From positions 4,278,001 through 4,342,000 of the forward strand of contig JAZGTN010000005.1 in assembly GCA_037783415.1 (NCBI GenBank): a DNA stretch of 64,000 bases, written 5' to 3'. Shown here one piece after another: positions 34,159-46,600 of this stretch (its first letter is position 1; each line of letters begins with the position of its first letter). Source of the DNA: Leptasterias polaris. Lineage: Eukaryota; Echinodermata; Asteroidea; Forcipulatida; Asteriidae. The notes beneath the pieces are model-generated. The model had not been told where the DNA came from. It made no database searches and was given only the letters and a program-made list of their open reading frames with translations. The position numbers and the translations under genes were made by a program.

Positions 34159-37100
34159 ATGCCTGCCATCCAACGTGTAGGCACCGATGCTCAGGCCAAC
34201 GGCCACAGTCATGGTCACCATGCTCATGACTTGGATGGCCACCACCCTGAACACCATGGCCATTGCATACAGGATGTCAACGATGACATCTTAACACATC
34301 AAGATGGTCATTTCAGACCGCTGGTTATCATGGAGATATCGGAGAAGACAACCAATGAGACCAGACAATGGATGATAGAACGAATTGAGGCACAGGAGGA
34401 AAAGGATGGAGCTGGTAAGCGAAGAAAGCACTTTTTAAATTTTTTTTTTTTTTCGAGGGGCGAGGTATTTGTTGGCAATTAATTTTGTAGGATGGCCTTG
34501 TAGGGGGTGCTGGTCACCTGTTCCTCCTTGCCACTCATTGGCTTGGTATTTTATAAATTTTACAAAAATTGTGTAGACTTTTATTTTCTCAGCCATAGTT
34601 GTACTTGTACTTTTTAATGGCTTATGGTTTGTGTAAAGTGTAATAAAATGAATACATAAATCAGGAAGTTCTTTTATTGTTTTTGTTTTTTACAAGAGGT
34701 GGGTTCGAATCCAGATGATTCTGAGGTAAAATTTCAAAGTATAATTTTACAAACCGTCTCTGAAACGAGGTTTTTACTAGTAGTTTATACCATAAACACC
34801 GTTCACTCCAAACATGAACAATTTGTCCACAATGGCTCAATTGTCTCTACATAAAAATGGTGACAATTTGAGCAAGACTCTTACACTTGATTAAAGTAAA
34901 GGGTAAAAAAAGGCAGTGACTGGTTTTTAAGTTCGAATCCAGAGTTGCTCATACTCTTCCGACATTTTGTTTCGGTATGAGGTACGGTCACTCGTGTAAA
35001 TTTATTTTGGGTGGAGTATTGGCTCTTAGTAAAGAGCCATTAGTATGAGAATGTTTCAAATAGTATAATCTTGCTCTTCTTCAGGTTAAGCATGTTGGTG
35101 TTTGAAACTTGTGTTTTTTCTGCAGTAAGATGGCATTTAAATTGCTTGATGGTTTTTTTACTCCCTTTCGTGCCTTTAATTCTCTTTCCAGTTTTTGTCT
35201 AGTAGATCATACTGCTTTGTTTTGTTGAATTTTTGTTACTATTTTCTAATGAATTTTTAAATTAATTTATGTAAAATTAGATGCAATTCAATCTCTGATT
35301 ATGATGTCTTTTTGTATTTTGAAATAATGAATAAACCATTTTATCTATCTATCTAGATACAAGATCGATTTAAGTTCCCTGAATGAAGCATTCTATTTAC
35401 TGATTAAACAGGAACAATCAAAGCTCCTACAAAAGCGAAGTTCTTTTTTCTTCATGTCAGGTTTGAAAGCTAGACAGTCTGTCGGGCAAGATGGTGAGGG
35501 AATGGTCCTGGAGATTGGAGCCACCAGGGAGCGGCTTCTTGAAGGTGCAGAGAAAGCCTGCCTGAAGAAGAAGTGCAAGGATGGAACTGTGCGTGAATTC
35601 ACTAGAGTCCACGCTGACCAGTTTGAATGTGAAGGTAAAAATAAGTTAAGGAAACATAGAACTAAGGGCTTGCTTTCACCACACATCAGGATTGGGTTAA
35701 CCGGTGGTATCATGTCCTTTCCACTCACCTGTGCTGACTCCCATTGGAATAGATCGATCCATTAAGCCCCGCCTCCTTACGAGTTGACCAATCACAGCCG
35801 CGAAACCCGATCACCATTAGTGCAAAGATCACCAAACGGCTCAAATGGTGATCAGATTTCGCGGTTGTGATTGGTCAATGAGAAATGGGTGTGGCTTAAT
35901 GGATCGGTGTATTCTGCTTCAGAACAGAGAGCTTAGATAATAATAATAATAATATGAACCACTAATAATAATAACTAGTTTTTATATCACGCTTTATCTT
36001 TGGGCGTCTCAAAGCACTTAACATTTATTTCTTGACAGGCTTTTGAATTATGAGACCCGGCCATTTTATGTAACACCTTGTATACTGGGTTTACAACATG
36101 TACAAGGTGCTGCGGCGCATTCAGCATCCACTGCCAGAAACACCGGGCAAATCCCTTCTCTTAGCGATAAGTGTAATATTTTCTACCTGTAATATGTAGT
36201 TGCTGATTTATGTATTTTTTTGAAGCCTTTTGAGGCCTTGCATGGCTCCATATAAACGCTTTATTATTAACAATATTATTATTTTACGTGCATTACACAA
36301 CACACAAGAAAACGGCTTTACATGTACATCCTGTCCGAAGGGCTAAGCAATAATGTTTAAGTATCTTGCTCAAGGACACAGGTGTCAAGACCAGGACTCG
36401 AACTCACACTCTGCTGATCAGAAATGCCAGAGCTTGAGTCTGGTGCACTTGACCGCTTGCCCATGACACGCCATAGATCCTTGGTTGAGTGTGCAACACA
36501 CAGGCATCCAGGCATATAGTGTTTGAATTATATTTATTTGCATAGAAATTATTAGAATAACTTAAAAAACTGATTTTTTTATATTATTTTATGAATCGCA
36601 GAGAATCATTTCCTGACTACCTGTGATTGCCAGCGCATCATATATTATTTACTTCTCCATGTCCGCAACCCCAAGACAAGCAGTATCCCAGGAACTGAAA
36701 ATGTTGTGTTGTATGAGAAACAGAGGATCAGTAAGTACAGGCCTTACCATTAAAGCTTATTTTCAAAGTAGCTAACCTTGTTGGTAATGCTCCGCTCTTT
36801 ACTTGCCCCTAGTGAGTTTTAGTAAATCAGAGGATTTTGATAATATTTGTGTGATAAATTGTCACTTGATGCTTAATTGCAGTTCCCAAGTGCATGGACG
36901 CCAATTTTGTGACACACCTGTACCCTCTGCACATCCCGAGTGAGCTTTCTTCACTCACAAATATATGGTACAAGAGTTTCAACAGCCTGAATTCTCAGCC
37001 AATTGGTAAGGACACAAGGAAGTGGAAGATTTGTCCCAATGTTTTTAATATTTTGCATTTGTTGTTCTTTTTCTCTCATTATTTTTAACCACTTCCTGAT

Positions 37101-40100
37101 GGTATTAAAAAGTCTTTACCGTGCCTCTGCGTAGTATAATTTTTCTGTATTTTGTTGTTGTTGAGACTACCAATGTCATCTTGTAACCCCGAGTAAACTA
37201 AGACAAGACAAAAAATTTTCTCATTAAAATGCACCACGATCTTTTGTTCTCATTTGAGAAAATATGGAATGTTTTCACCATGAATCAACCAAACCTTGGC
37301 AGTAAGCCACGGCTGATTATCCGCGACCATGGTATGCTGGAATCTCAGACTTGCCTCCCATTATGCCAAACACAAAGATAAACAATGGTGGCAGCCTATC
37401 GATTTCTCGTAATCTTTGTTTGTAATACAAAAGGAAGAAGGTCTGGAATCAGGGAGGACACAATAACCCCATGAAAAAGGGAGATTTTGAGCATGACTTC
37501 CAGTACCCTTTATCCCTCTTTTTATGTGGACATTAATGCTGTACATCCTGTTTACTAGGATTGGTAGTGTTTTTCAAACTTACAGTTTCTGTGGTTCATA
37601 GCTGTCTCTCTCTTGCCTCTGGATTCCTGAGTTAGATGTGTGGCATCTTTGGTTTCATTATGCGGAATAAAATTCATAATGATGTTAATTTCTTATTATG
37701 TCGTTTTAGAACAAATCCGAGAGTATTTTGGTGAAGCCCTGGCCATCTACTTCTCCTTCTTGGGATTCTACACAGCTGCCCTGGTCCTACCAGCCGGTGT
37801 GGGTCTCCTGTACTATCTCATCACCTTCTGGGGACCTCCCAGTCATGGCTACGCAGTCTTTGCCATCTTCAATCTCATCTGGACTACGCTCTTCCTGGAG
37901 GCGTGGAAGCGTAAGTGCTCCGCGATGGCCTACTCCTGGGGCACCTATGGCATGGTGAAGTTTGAGGAGCCACGCCCTCAGTTCTTTGGGCCGCTCCACC
38001 GTAACCCGATCACCGGGCGTGAGGAGCCTTCCTACCCAAAGTGGAAGCGTACCCTCAAAAAGGTAATCTATCTTCCAATAGACTCAGGAGTCCAGACATA
38101 TTTTTGGCATGTATGTGTCTGATTTTTAATTTTATAAAACATTTTGTCTGCGAGTTCATTTGTCACTTATTGCATGCGTGTGAAAACTTTCACGCATTCA
38201 TTTGGGCAGTTCTTGTGTAAGACGCTCTGTCAAACTACACACATTGATCAATTATGCAAACAATTTTTCATCTAATTGATTCTTGACCGCATTGAGTATA
38301 GACTTCTTGCATATGACATCACACACTCAAACAGCACCCTCACTGAGGTCAAAGGAACATCTATTAATGGCTGAGAGTTGTGCGTCATACCATGTGTGCA
38401 CGTTTCCATTGTATGGCCTCAACGATGGCAGAGTATGCAAGAGGTGTGTTTAAAACTAAAGTGCTAATATAATATAATATAATAATAGTGGCTTCTTATA
38501 TAGCGCTCATATCCGTCACTCGGTGACGCTCAAGGTGCTTCAACAGTCAGTATTTTCCTGCAAGGTATATATATATGTGGAGCTACTTTTTGAAGTATGA
38601 GACCTATTCCTTTACATAGCACCATGTAATGGTTTACAAGGTGCTGTGGCACAATATGCAGCCAATCAAACCAGGAACACCGGGGCGAACCCCTTCTCTT
38701 TTCGATAAGTGCACTGGGTTCTTTTACGTGCATTACACAACACATGGGACCAACGTCTTTACGTCCCATCCGAAGGACGAAGCAATAATGTTTAAGTGTC
38801 TTGCTTAAGGACACAAGTGTCACGACCGGGACTCGAACCCACACTCTGCTGAACAAAACCATCAGAGCTTGAATCCGGTGCTCTTATTCGCTCGGCCACG
38901 ACCCTAATATGCAAGTAGCCATCGAGGCCATCGAGTCTGGATCACACGGTGGTCATAGACATCATGGCTTCTGTTGCCCTGGTCATGGCCTAGGTGCCCT
39001 TCAAATGTTTCCCATAGACATTTGGATTTTCCCAATGGAAGTGCCCTTTGCAAAATGAAAAACGGCCTTACCCTATCAAAGATTAAATTCCAGGGCTGAG
39101 CGATACAATATTTCAAACTTTAAGATTTGCACACAAACATGAGTACACTCTCACAGTTTCAACACACAAGACAAGTTTACCCTGTGGTCAATATATTTCA
39201 TTTGATTTCATTTATTTCTTTGATATTAGGTCGGAGTGTCCATTCCTGTGATCATCTTCTTCCTACTGGTGTCATTTGCTATCATGCTGGGCAGCTTCAC
39301 CTGTGAGGATTACATCAAGGGCAAGATGGACATCACTAAGATGCCTGGCCAGGGTTTGTTCCTCTTGCCTAGCATGATCTACGCGGTCACCATAGTCATC
39401 ATCAACAAGTTCTATCGGCAGTTGGCGTCATTCCTCAATGACTGGGGTAAGAGGAGTGATGGAGTCTTTCTTATTATTAGAAAAAGTTATCTTTGTGAAT
39501 TTCATAACAGCTTTTTGGCAATTCATAAGTATTTGAGTGTTTAAGCATTGCACACGAAGTGTGGACTTAAGAACAAAAGAGGTCCACACAGTGAAGGGAC
39601 TTGAAACACTAAGTGGACTTACACACGTCCACACAGTGTTTAAGATTATAATTTATTAGTAATTGTACAGAACAAAGGAATTTCCTCAGTGTATGCATAG
39701 AGCTTTGTGAAGGAGTGTATCAACAAATCCTTCGAGGATGGCATTACTGGGTAGCAAATACTCCCAGAAGATGACATTACTGGGTAGCAAATGCGCCCAG
39801 AAGACGGCATTACTGGGTAGCAATTACGCCCAGAAGATGGCATTACTGGGTTGCAATTACGGCCAGAAGATGACATACTGGGTAGCAAATATGCCTAGAA
39901 TTAATTTTGTTTACACAGGCATTTCCGACCACTGATGTTGATGCAACTATACAAAACATCATCAGGGTACCAGTTAAAACCTATACCTCACTGTTCTGTG
40001 AACCTGATATTGTTCAGGTAGTGGTGGAAAACCCTGCTACCTGACATATACAACTGAACTAAATTGGATTGATCGAAATTGCAAAGTAAGTCTGATGTTA

Positions 40101-43100
40101 ATCTCATTGTTGTAAGCAAGATTTACTTTTGTGCTAAGCAACTGTGTAGGCCTGAGAAGTCCCATTACACTGGTGCATAATGTTGTGCAGCTGGACTCTG
40201 TAGTCATTTGATTTTTGCTGAGTATAATTACTTGGTTGTTACTTCGGTATTGTTTTGGTCAAATAAACAATTATACCAGCAATAATGGATATTTTTCTCA
40301 TTTAGAGAACCACCGTCTGCATTCAACGTATGAAAACAACCTGATCATGAAGTTGGTTGTGGTAAGTTTAACGTTTAATAAAAGAAATAGGGAGTAGAAG
40401 TTTTCAAGTTATAGTGAATTGATCTAAGTGTATCTGCCAGGTGTAATGAAAACCTAGCTCATCTGCAATGTTGGTTTGTAACAGACTTGCAATATAGATG
40501 ATTCACAATACAGTGCTTCCTCGTCAGTTAAAGGCACTGAACACGTTTGTTAATTGTCAAAGACCAGTATTCTCACTTGGTGTATCCCAACATATGCATA
40601 CAATAACAAGCCTGTAAATTTTTTTTTTACAACAGATATGCTTAGCTATGTTCAAAATATAAGACCCATTTATTAAATAGCACCATGTAATGGTTTACAA
40701 GGTGCTGCAGCACAATCTGCTGCCAACCATACTAGAAACACTGGGGTAAACCCCTTCTCTTTATGATAAGTGTACCAGGTTCTTTTCATTCCACAACACT
40801 CAGGAACTACGGTTTTGAGTCCCATCCAAAGGACAAATCATTTACGGTCAAATGTTTTTCTCGGGGACACAAGTGCCATTTTGGACAAACTATTTAAAGC
40901 CCACACTCTGACACTGAACACCAGAGCTCAAGTCTGGTGCACTAGACCACCCGGCCACAACACTCCCATATTGAGGACGAGCATGTACCCTAAAAGATTT
41001 AAAATATTTCAGTTTTATCTTACTTTAACTTTTAATGAAACATTATGCAATTTTCTCTCTCCAATGGCAACCTTATGTATTTGTTTTTAAATATAGGCTT
41101 CCAATTGCTTTTGTTTTTGATTCCCAACAGTTTGATTTTGCCAATTGTTTCATGGCCCTGTTCTACATCGCCTTCTACCAACAAGACATGCTCAGACTGA
41201 AAAAGGTAAGACAATCCACCAGACAATGAGCCCAGTCTCTGTTATTGTTGGTCTCAGTCTTGGGTTGACACGTTCTTGCAGTTTAGCAATTTGCAGGTTT
41301 CCCGAGTTACTCTACCCCTTGAAATGTTTATTAAATGTGTCAGATTAAAACGTCTTATTTAAGTGCACAAGGGACTGCAACACTTGAGGCACATGTAACA
41401 CACACTGTATCTGGTCTTGCATTTTTATATAGCATTTCAATTGTTCTTGCTTTATCACCGGAGTGTGGGTTCGAATCCTAATCATGACACTTGTCACTTG
41501 TCATAGGCCTAGCCGAGGTCACTTGATTCAAACATGGCCTAAGATTGCTTGGTTTAGCTGGACAGGCCTCCAACCATTTGTAGTAAGCTGAACCAGCTGG
41601 TGGGTCGATGGGTTTCAGACTCACCAGGGTAAAACTGTTCAACTGGAACAGGACTGACACATATTGTGTGAAAGCTCTGAGTAACAAAGAAACAATAGTG
41701 TGTCGTTGCCGAGCAGTCTAGTGCACTGAACTCAAGTCCTGATGGCTAAGGGCATTGGAGTGTTGGGTCAAAGCCCGGTTGTGACACTTACGTCATCAAG
41801 CAAGACACGTAACTATTATTTGCTTTTCAACACCTAAGAGTAAATTGGTAACTGCAAGGGTAGAGATTGTTGATGTGAATGACTAGGAACTTGTGACCCC
41901 ATTGGCTGCCGGTGCTGCATACTCCTAAGGAGCTGCATGAAATGGTTTCAGGAATGGTTAGGGCCGGCTGAATGGGGGTAATCATACTGCATGTGGCTTT
42001 GAGGTCCTACTTGGCTTGAAAAAGCACATAAAATTCATTATGCTTCTTTGCAGCTCTTTGAAATTGAGCTGTGGTCGTGAAATTTGTTTCAGATTCCAAG
42101 TCTCAGCTACAAAAATTGCTTGTACATTAAAGTGAGAAAAATGAAATAACATCAGAAATTTTACTTTTTTATCTTAGTACTTGGCAACCCTGTTGATTGT
42201 TCAGCAACTCATCGAGCAGTTCTTAGAGACAGGCCTGCCATATCTCATCCTGCGCTTCTGGAGGAAAGGTGACAATGTCTTGAACGCTGCAGAGAAGAAG
42301 AAAGATGATGACGTGAATGTTGAGGCTGCCAAGGGACTGGCTGAGGAGCAGAGCAAAATGGATGTTTACCCTGTAAGGATGGGATGGGTTTGGGGGCGGG
42401 GTTGGTAGGGAGATGGAAAGGGGGTTTACCGTGGAGGAGGACCTGACTATAATGTGTCGTGGCGTGTAGTGGCAGAGAGGTCAAGTGCACTGGTCTCGAG
42501 CTCTGGTGTTTCTGATCAGCAGAGTGTAGGTTTGAGTCCCGGTGTCTGAATTGGCGAATAAGAACCTGTTATTATTATCATGTTATGTTTGACAAGTACC
42601 CAGCTCTATAACTTGTAATCTTGAAGAGTAGTCCAATTAAGTCCAAAGGGTCAAAGGTCATCTTATCATGTTGAAACTGAAAACCAAACTGAGGATGAAG
42701 GCTTGAAAGATCTTGTTGTAGGTTGAGATAAATCTCAGTCCACAGCAATGATCTCATTGGAAGAAAGAGGAGGACTTTCATTTAACTAGAATTGAGAAAC
42801 AAATCAGAGCCCAATTCCATAAAGCCTCTTTAGCAGACAATTTCTGCTTACACGGAGCAACCATTAGAGGAATGTGTGTTTCATAAACACTGCTAATCGT
42901 AAGTGAAGCAAAAGGTATGCTAGCTTGCTGTAAGTTCTTGGAAGCAGAAGAAACTTACACATTCAAACACGCGCTGTCAAATTCTTGATCGTTAATGAAA
43001 TGAACTTTTGCTTACTCGTGTTTAATCTGCTAAAGTAGTTATTCTACATTAATAGAAGGCAAAGTTAAAATGAAGTGTTACTGTTTTGGTTGCAAGACAT

Positions 43101-43579
43101 TTACCAATAATAATATACTGTTGGTGTTAATAACGTTTTTAAATTGTTGACTCTAAACCTTTACAGTGTTTATGCAAGTTTAAATGTTTTACATGTTTCT
43201 TTGTGTGGTTGTGTTTTTTTACGTCTCATTGTGTGCTTTTACTCTATGGTATATAATTATGTAATTATAGATAGGTTGCAGTATGACGTAAGTCGGCCAT
43301 CTTTACGGGCAATTTGGAACACACAGTCATGCGTTACGCGTGAGAACGGCGTGCAGCACGCGCACATTTCACCAAACTCATTGCATGATTGGTTTGTGAA
43401 TGACGCGGCTGCGTTAATAATTTGAGCGCTTGACGCGCCTGCAAGCCAAAATGCGATTTGCCCGTAAAGATGGCGTCTACTGGGAACTATCTATTTGATT
43501 ACTGATTTACTGCATATTTTGTTGTGATTTCCTGTACAGCGTTTTGAGATTTTATGTAAAACGCTATATCAAGACAGCA

Positions 43580-43611
<32 letters not shown>

Positions 43612-46600
43612 TTCCAGGGTACTTTTGATGACTACCTGGAGCTCCTCCTTCAGTTTGGATACGTCTTCCTCTTCTCGGCCGTGTACCCCCTGGCGGCACT
43701 GTGGGCATTATTCAACAACATCATTGAGATACGCTCGGATGCCTTTAAGATCAGTCGCGTTTGCCAACGACCTTTTGGCCAGCCGGCTGAAGACATTGGC
43801 ACATGGCAGGTGAGTTTCCAGTGGCCATAGTCCACCCCTGGGTGTAAAACGAGGAAATTGTTTGTCCTTTGAGCACTTTAACTTGCAAGAATGATTTGCC
43901 ATGTTGACATTAATAGTTGCAGTGGGGCTTTGTTCTGGGAGCACTTGTCGTTCGGTCTTAGACTGCCTTGACATAGTGTGGAGAATGTAGTTTCTGAGTT
44001 GTCAAACTGGCTACCATACAATTTGAATAAATTGTACATCGACACCCTTCCTACCAAATTAATAATTCTCAGCTGGATGTAGTTCAAAGTCACAAATATT
44101 TAGGTGTAGTCATTTCCTCTAATTTGAAATGGGGGGACCACTTTAAGCATATCACCTCTAGAACTTCAAGGCTTCTTGGTTTTATCAGACGTCTTGTCCG
44201 CTGTAACGATGCTGACATTTTGGTTAAACTATATAACTCATTGTGTCCCCCTATTCTTGAGTACGGGGCTCCAGCCTGGATTCCACACCAGTCTGGTCAT
44301 CTGAAAGTTCTTGAAAACATCTAATAGCGCTTGGCGCGTACTTGTCTACCTGCACCTCGGGGCGAGTTGCCTTTATAATGAACGCCTTCAAAGGCTTGGG
44401 CTAACCTCTCTGGAGAATAGATATTTTTACTTTGCCATTGCCTTTGTTGCCAAGTGTCTGTATGGTGTGTATGATGTTGATCCTTGCAGTTTTATTAAGA
44501 TCATTGCACGCCATCTTGACACTCTTAAATTTCATCATACACATGCAAGAACCGATGCTTTTAAATTTACTGTTTTTAACGGGTTTTCTGTCTACTTTGA
44601 CAATTTACCCTCCCATGTTTGGCACCAACTTTTGACAAGCCTCCCGGGTTTTGTTAGAGGAACCAAGAAGCATTTTAAAGAAATCAGCTGGCAGGTCCAG
44701 ACTTAACGCTGTATTTTGTTATTTTGTATTTTTCTGAGTTGCCCGGCTTGGCTTGATGGTGGATGATGTGTATCCCTCCTGGGGAAGGTTTGTTTGGTCT
44801 TTTGTGGTTTAGAACCAATAGGTCAGCCACTTTGAAAGTGACTTGTTGTCACTATTGGCTTTCCCTGCCAGGGTTCTTGTTTTTGCTTTGCCTCTTTCGT
44901 TTTACGGTACCACCCCCACTGGAGGTTGTTTCCTACATGCTTCTGCCCACCAAGCCGGGTTCCTCAGTACTAACTGCTAGGTGTTTTTACATTTGTGTAT
45001 TATTCTCTCAACTATTGTATTGTTTGTTCTTGTAGATCCTTTGATTTGCAAATTATCTTTTTAAAATGTTTTTATTAAATGTTTGCTGGCAAATAAAATG
45101 AAATGAAATGAAATGAAAATAAAACCCTGTAATATTTGAGAATGTAAAATATTGTCCCGTTATTGTAAAAAAAAAATCATAAAAAAATCTTCAAAGAGGT
45201 GATTTTTACAAAAATAAGCTTAGTATTACATAACAACTTGATTCTGCTTAATTAACTTGGGGGCCGTCCAAAGTTGTTAACATTTTTACAGTCGTACCAA
45301 GATTATGTCGGGGAAGGGGGTTGGAGACCAAGGTGTGTACAATGTTGGTATTTACCAGCTGGAAAATGTTGACAACATCGGACATTACCCTTTTTTTAAT
45401 AGTTGTTTTGTTTTTCCTCTTAAGGAAAACTATGAATAAAACCCGATTTGTTTTTTGGGGGACAGGTTGTGTTTGAGGTGATGGGAATTATTGCAGTGTT
45501 GACTAATACAGCATTAATGGCAATGTTACCAGAAGTCCGGGCAATCTTCCCTGAAATGACTGCTACTCATTACATCCTGATGTTTGTTGCCTTTGAGGTA
45601 AGACATTAAATTTACCCTGTGGGGACTATAACGGTTGAAAGGGGCTTTTACCGCAATGCCCATACTGCCCCAATAGACACAATCGGCAACTGCAGCACGT
45701 GACCCATAGTGGGTATACAATGTAAACAAACCAAGCAAGCAACGCGCAGTGTGAATGGAAACGCATGGCTGCTTCCGAGTGCTACTGTCGTAAAGCGGCA
45801 AGCAGACATGCTTTTCCATACTCACTGTGCATTACTTGCTTGGTTTGTTTACTTTGTATACCCACTATGAGTCACGTGCTGCAGTCGCCGATTGTGTCTA
45901 AGTCACCTGATGTCCTCATCACAATGTAGCGTGTTGTAGCCGAGTGGTTATGAGCACCGGACTCAAGCTAATGGTGTTTTTGATCAACAAGAGTGTGGGT
46001 TTGAGTACCCGGTCGTGGCACTTGTGTCTATGAGCTAGATGCTTTACCATAATTGCTTTGCCCTTTGGATGGGACATTAAGCCGTTGGTTCCAGGTACAA
46101 GGATTGGGAGTGCTGGTAAAAGAACCCAGAACACTTATCTTGGAAGAGTATATATAGTTAACCCTGGTGTTTCTGGTTCAAATAGCAAGCACCCTTATTT
46201 ACGGGTTTCCTCAGTCTTGTGAACTACAGTGATTAAGTTCACTTATGAGGCATCCTTTGTTTCATTACCGGAAATCTATTATAATAGTAATACTTTGGTT
46301 GCGCCATTTTGGGAGTCAACGTTCCGGTGTGTTATTCTGTGTAGTGCAGCTTTTAGGCAATGCAGCGTTTACGAGCATACCGGTTTTCAAAATGGTGAGC
46401 CAAGTCGACACATGTGATGTGCGTGCAAGGTCTCATTACACAACCAAGTTCATACACAGCTTATCTTTTATATTGTGTGGATGCTGTGAAAATATATTGT
46501 TTCGATATAAATTTATAACAGTCAAACATGTGACACCATGTGCCAAAGTCTGTCATTTCTTGGAAATAGCGGGCTTTAAAAGTGAAGACAATCGATGCGT

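Noticed and set aside
39646..39935. Open frames with a 12-residue repeat on both strands
   Set aside because: The 36-bp minisatellite keeps frames open on both strands. No start context or family match was seen, and it lies inside an ANO10 intron.
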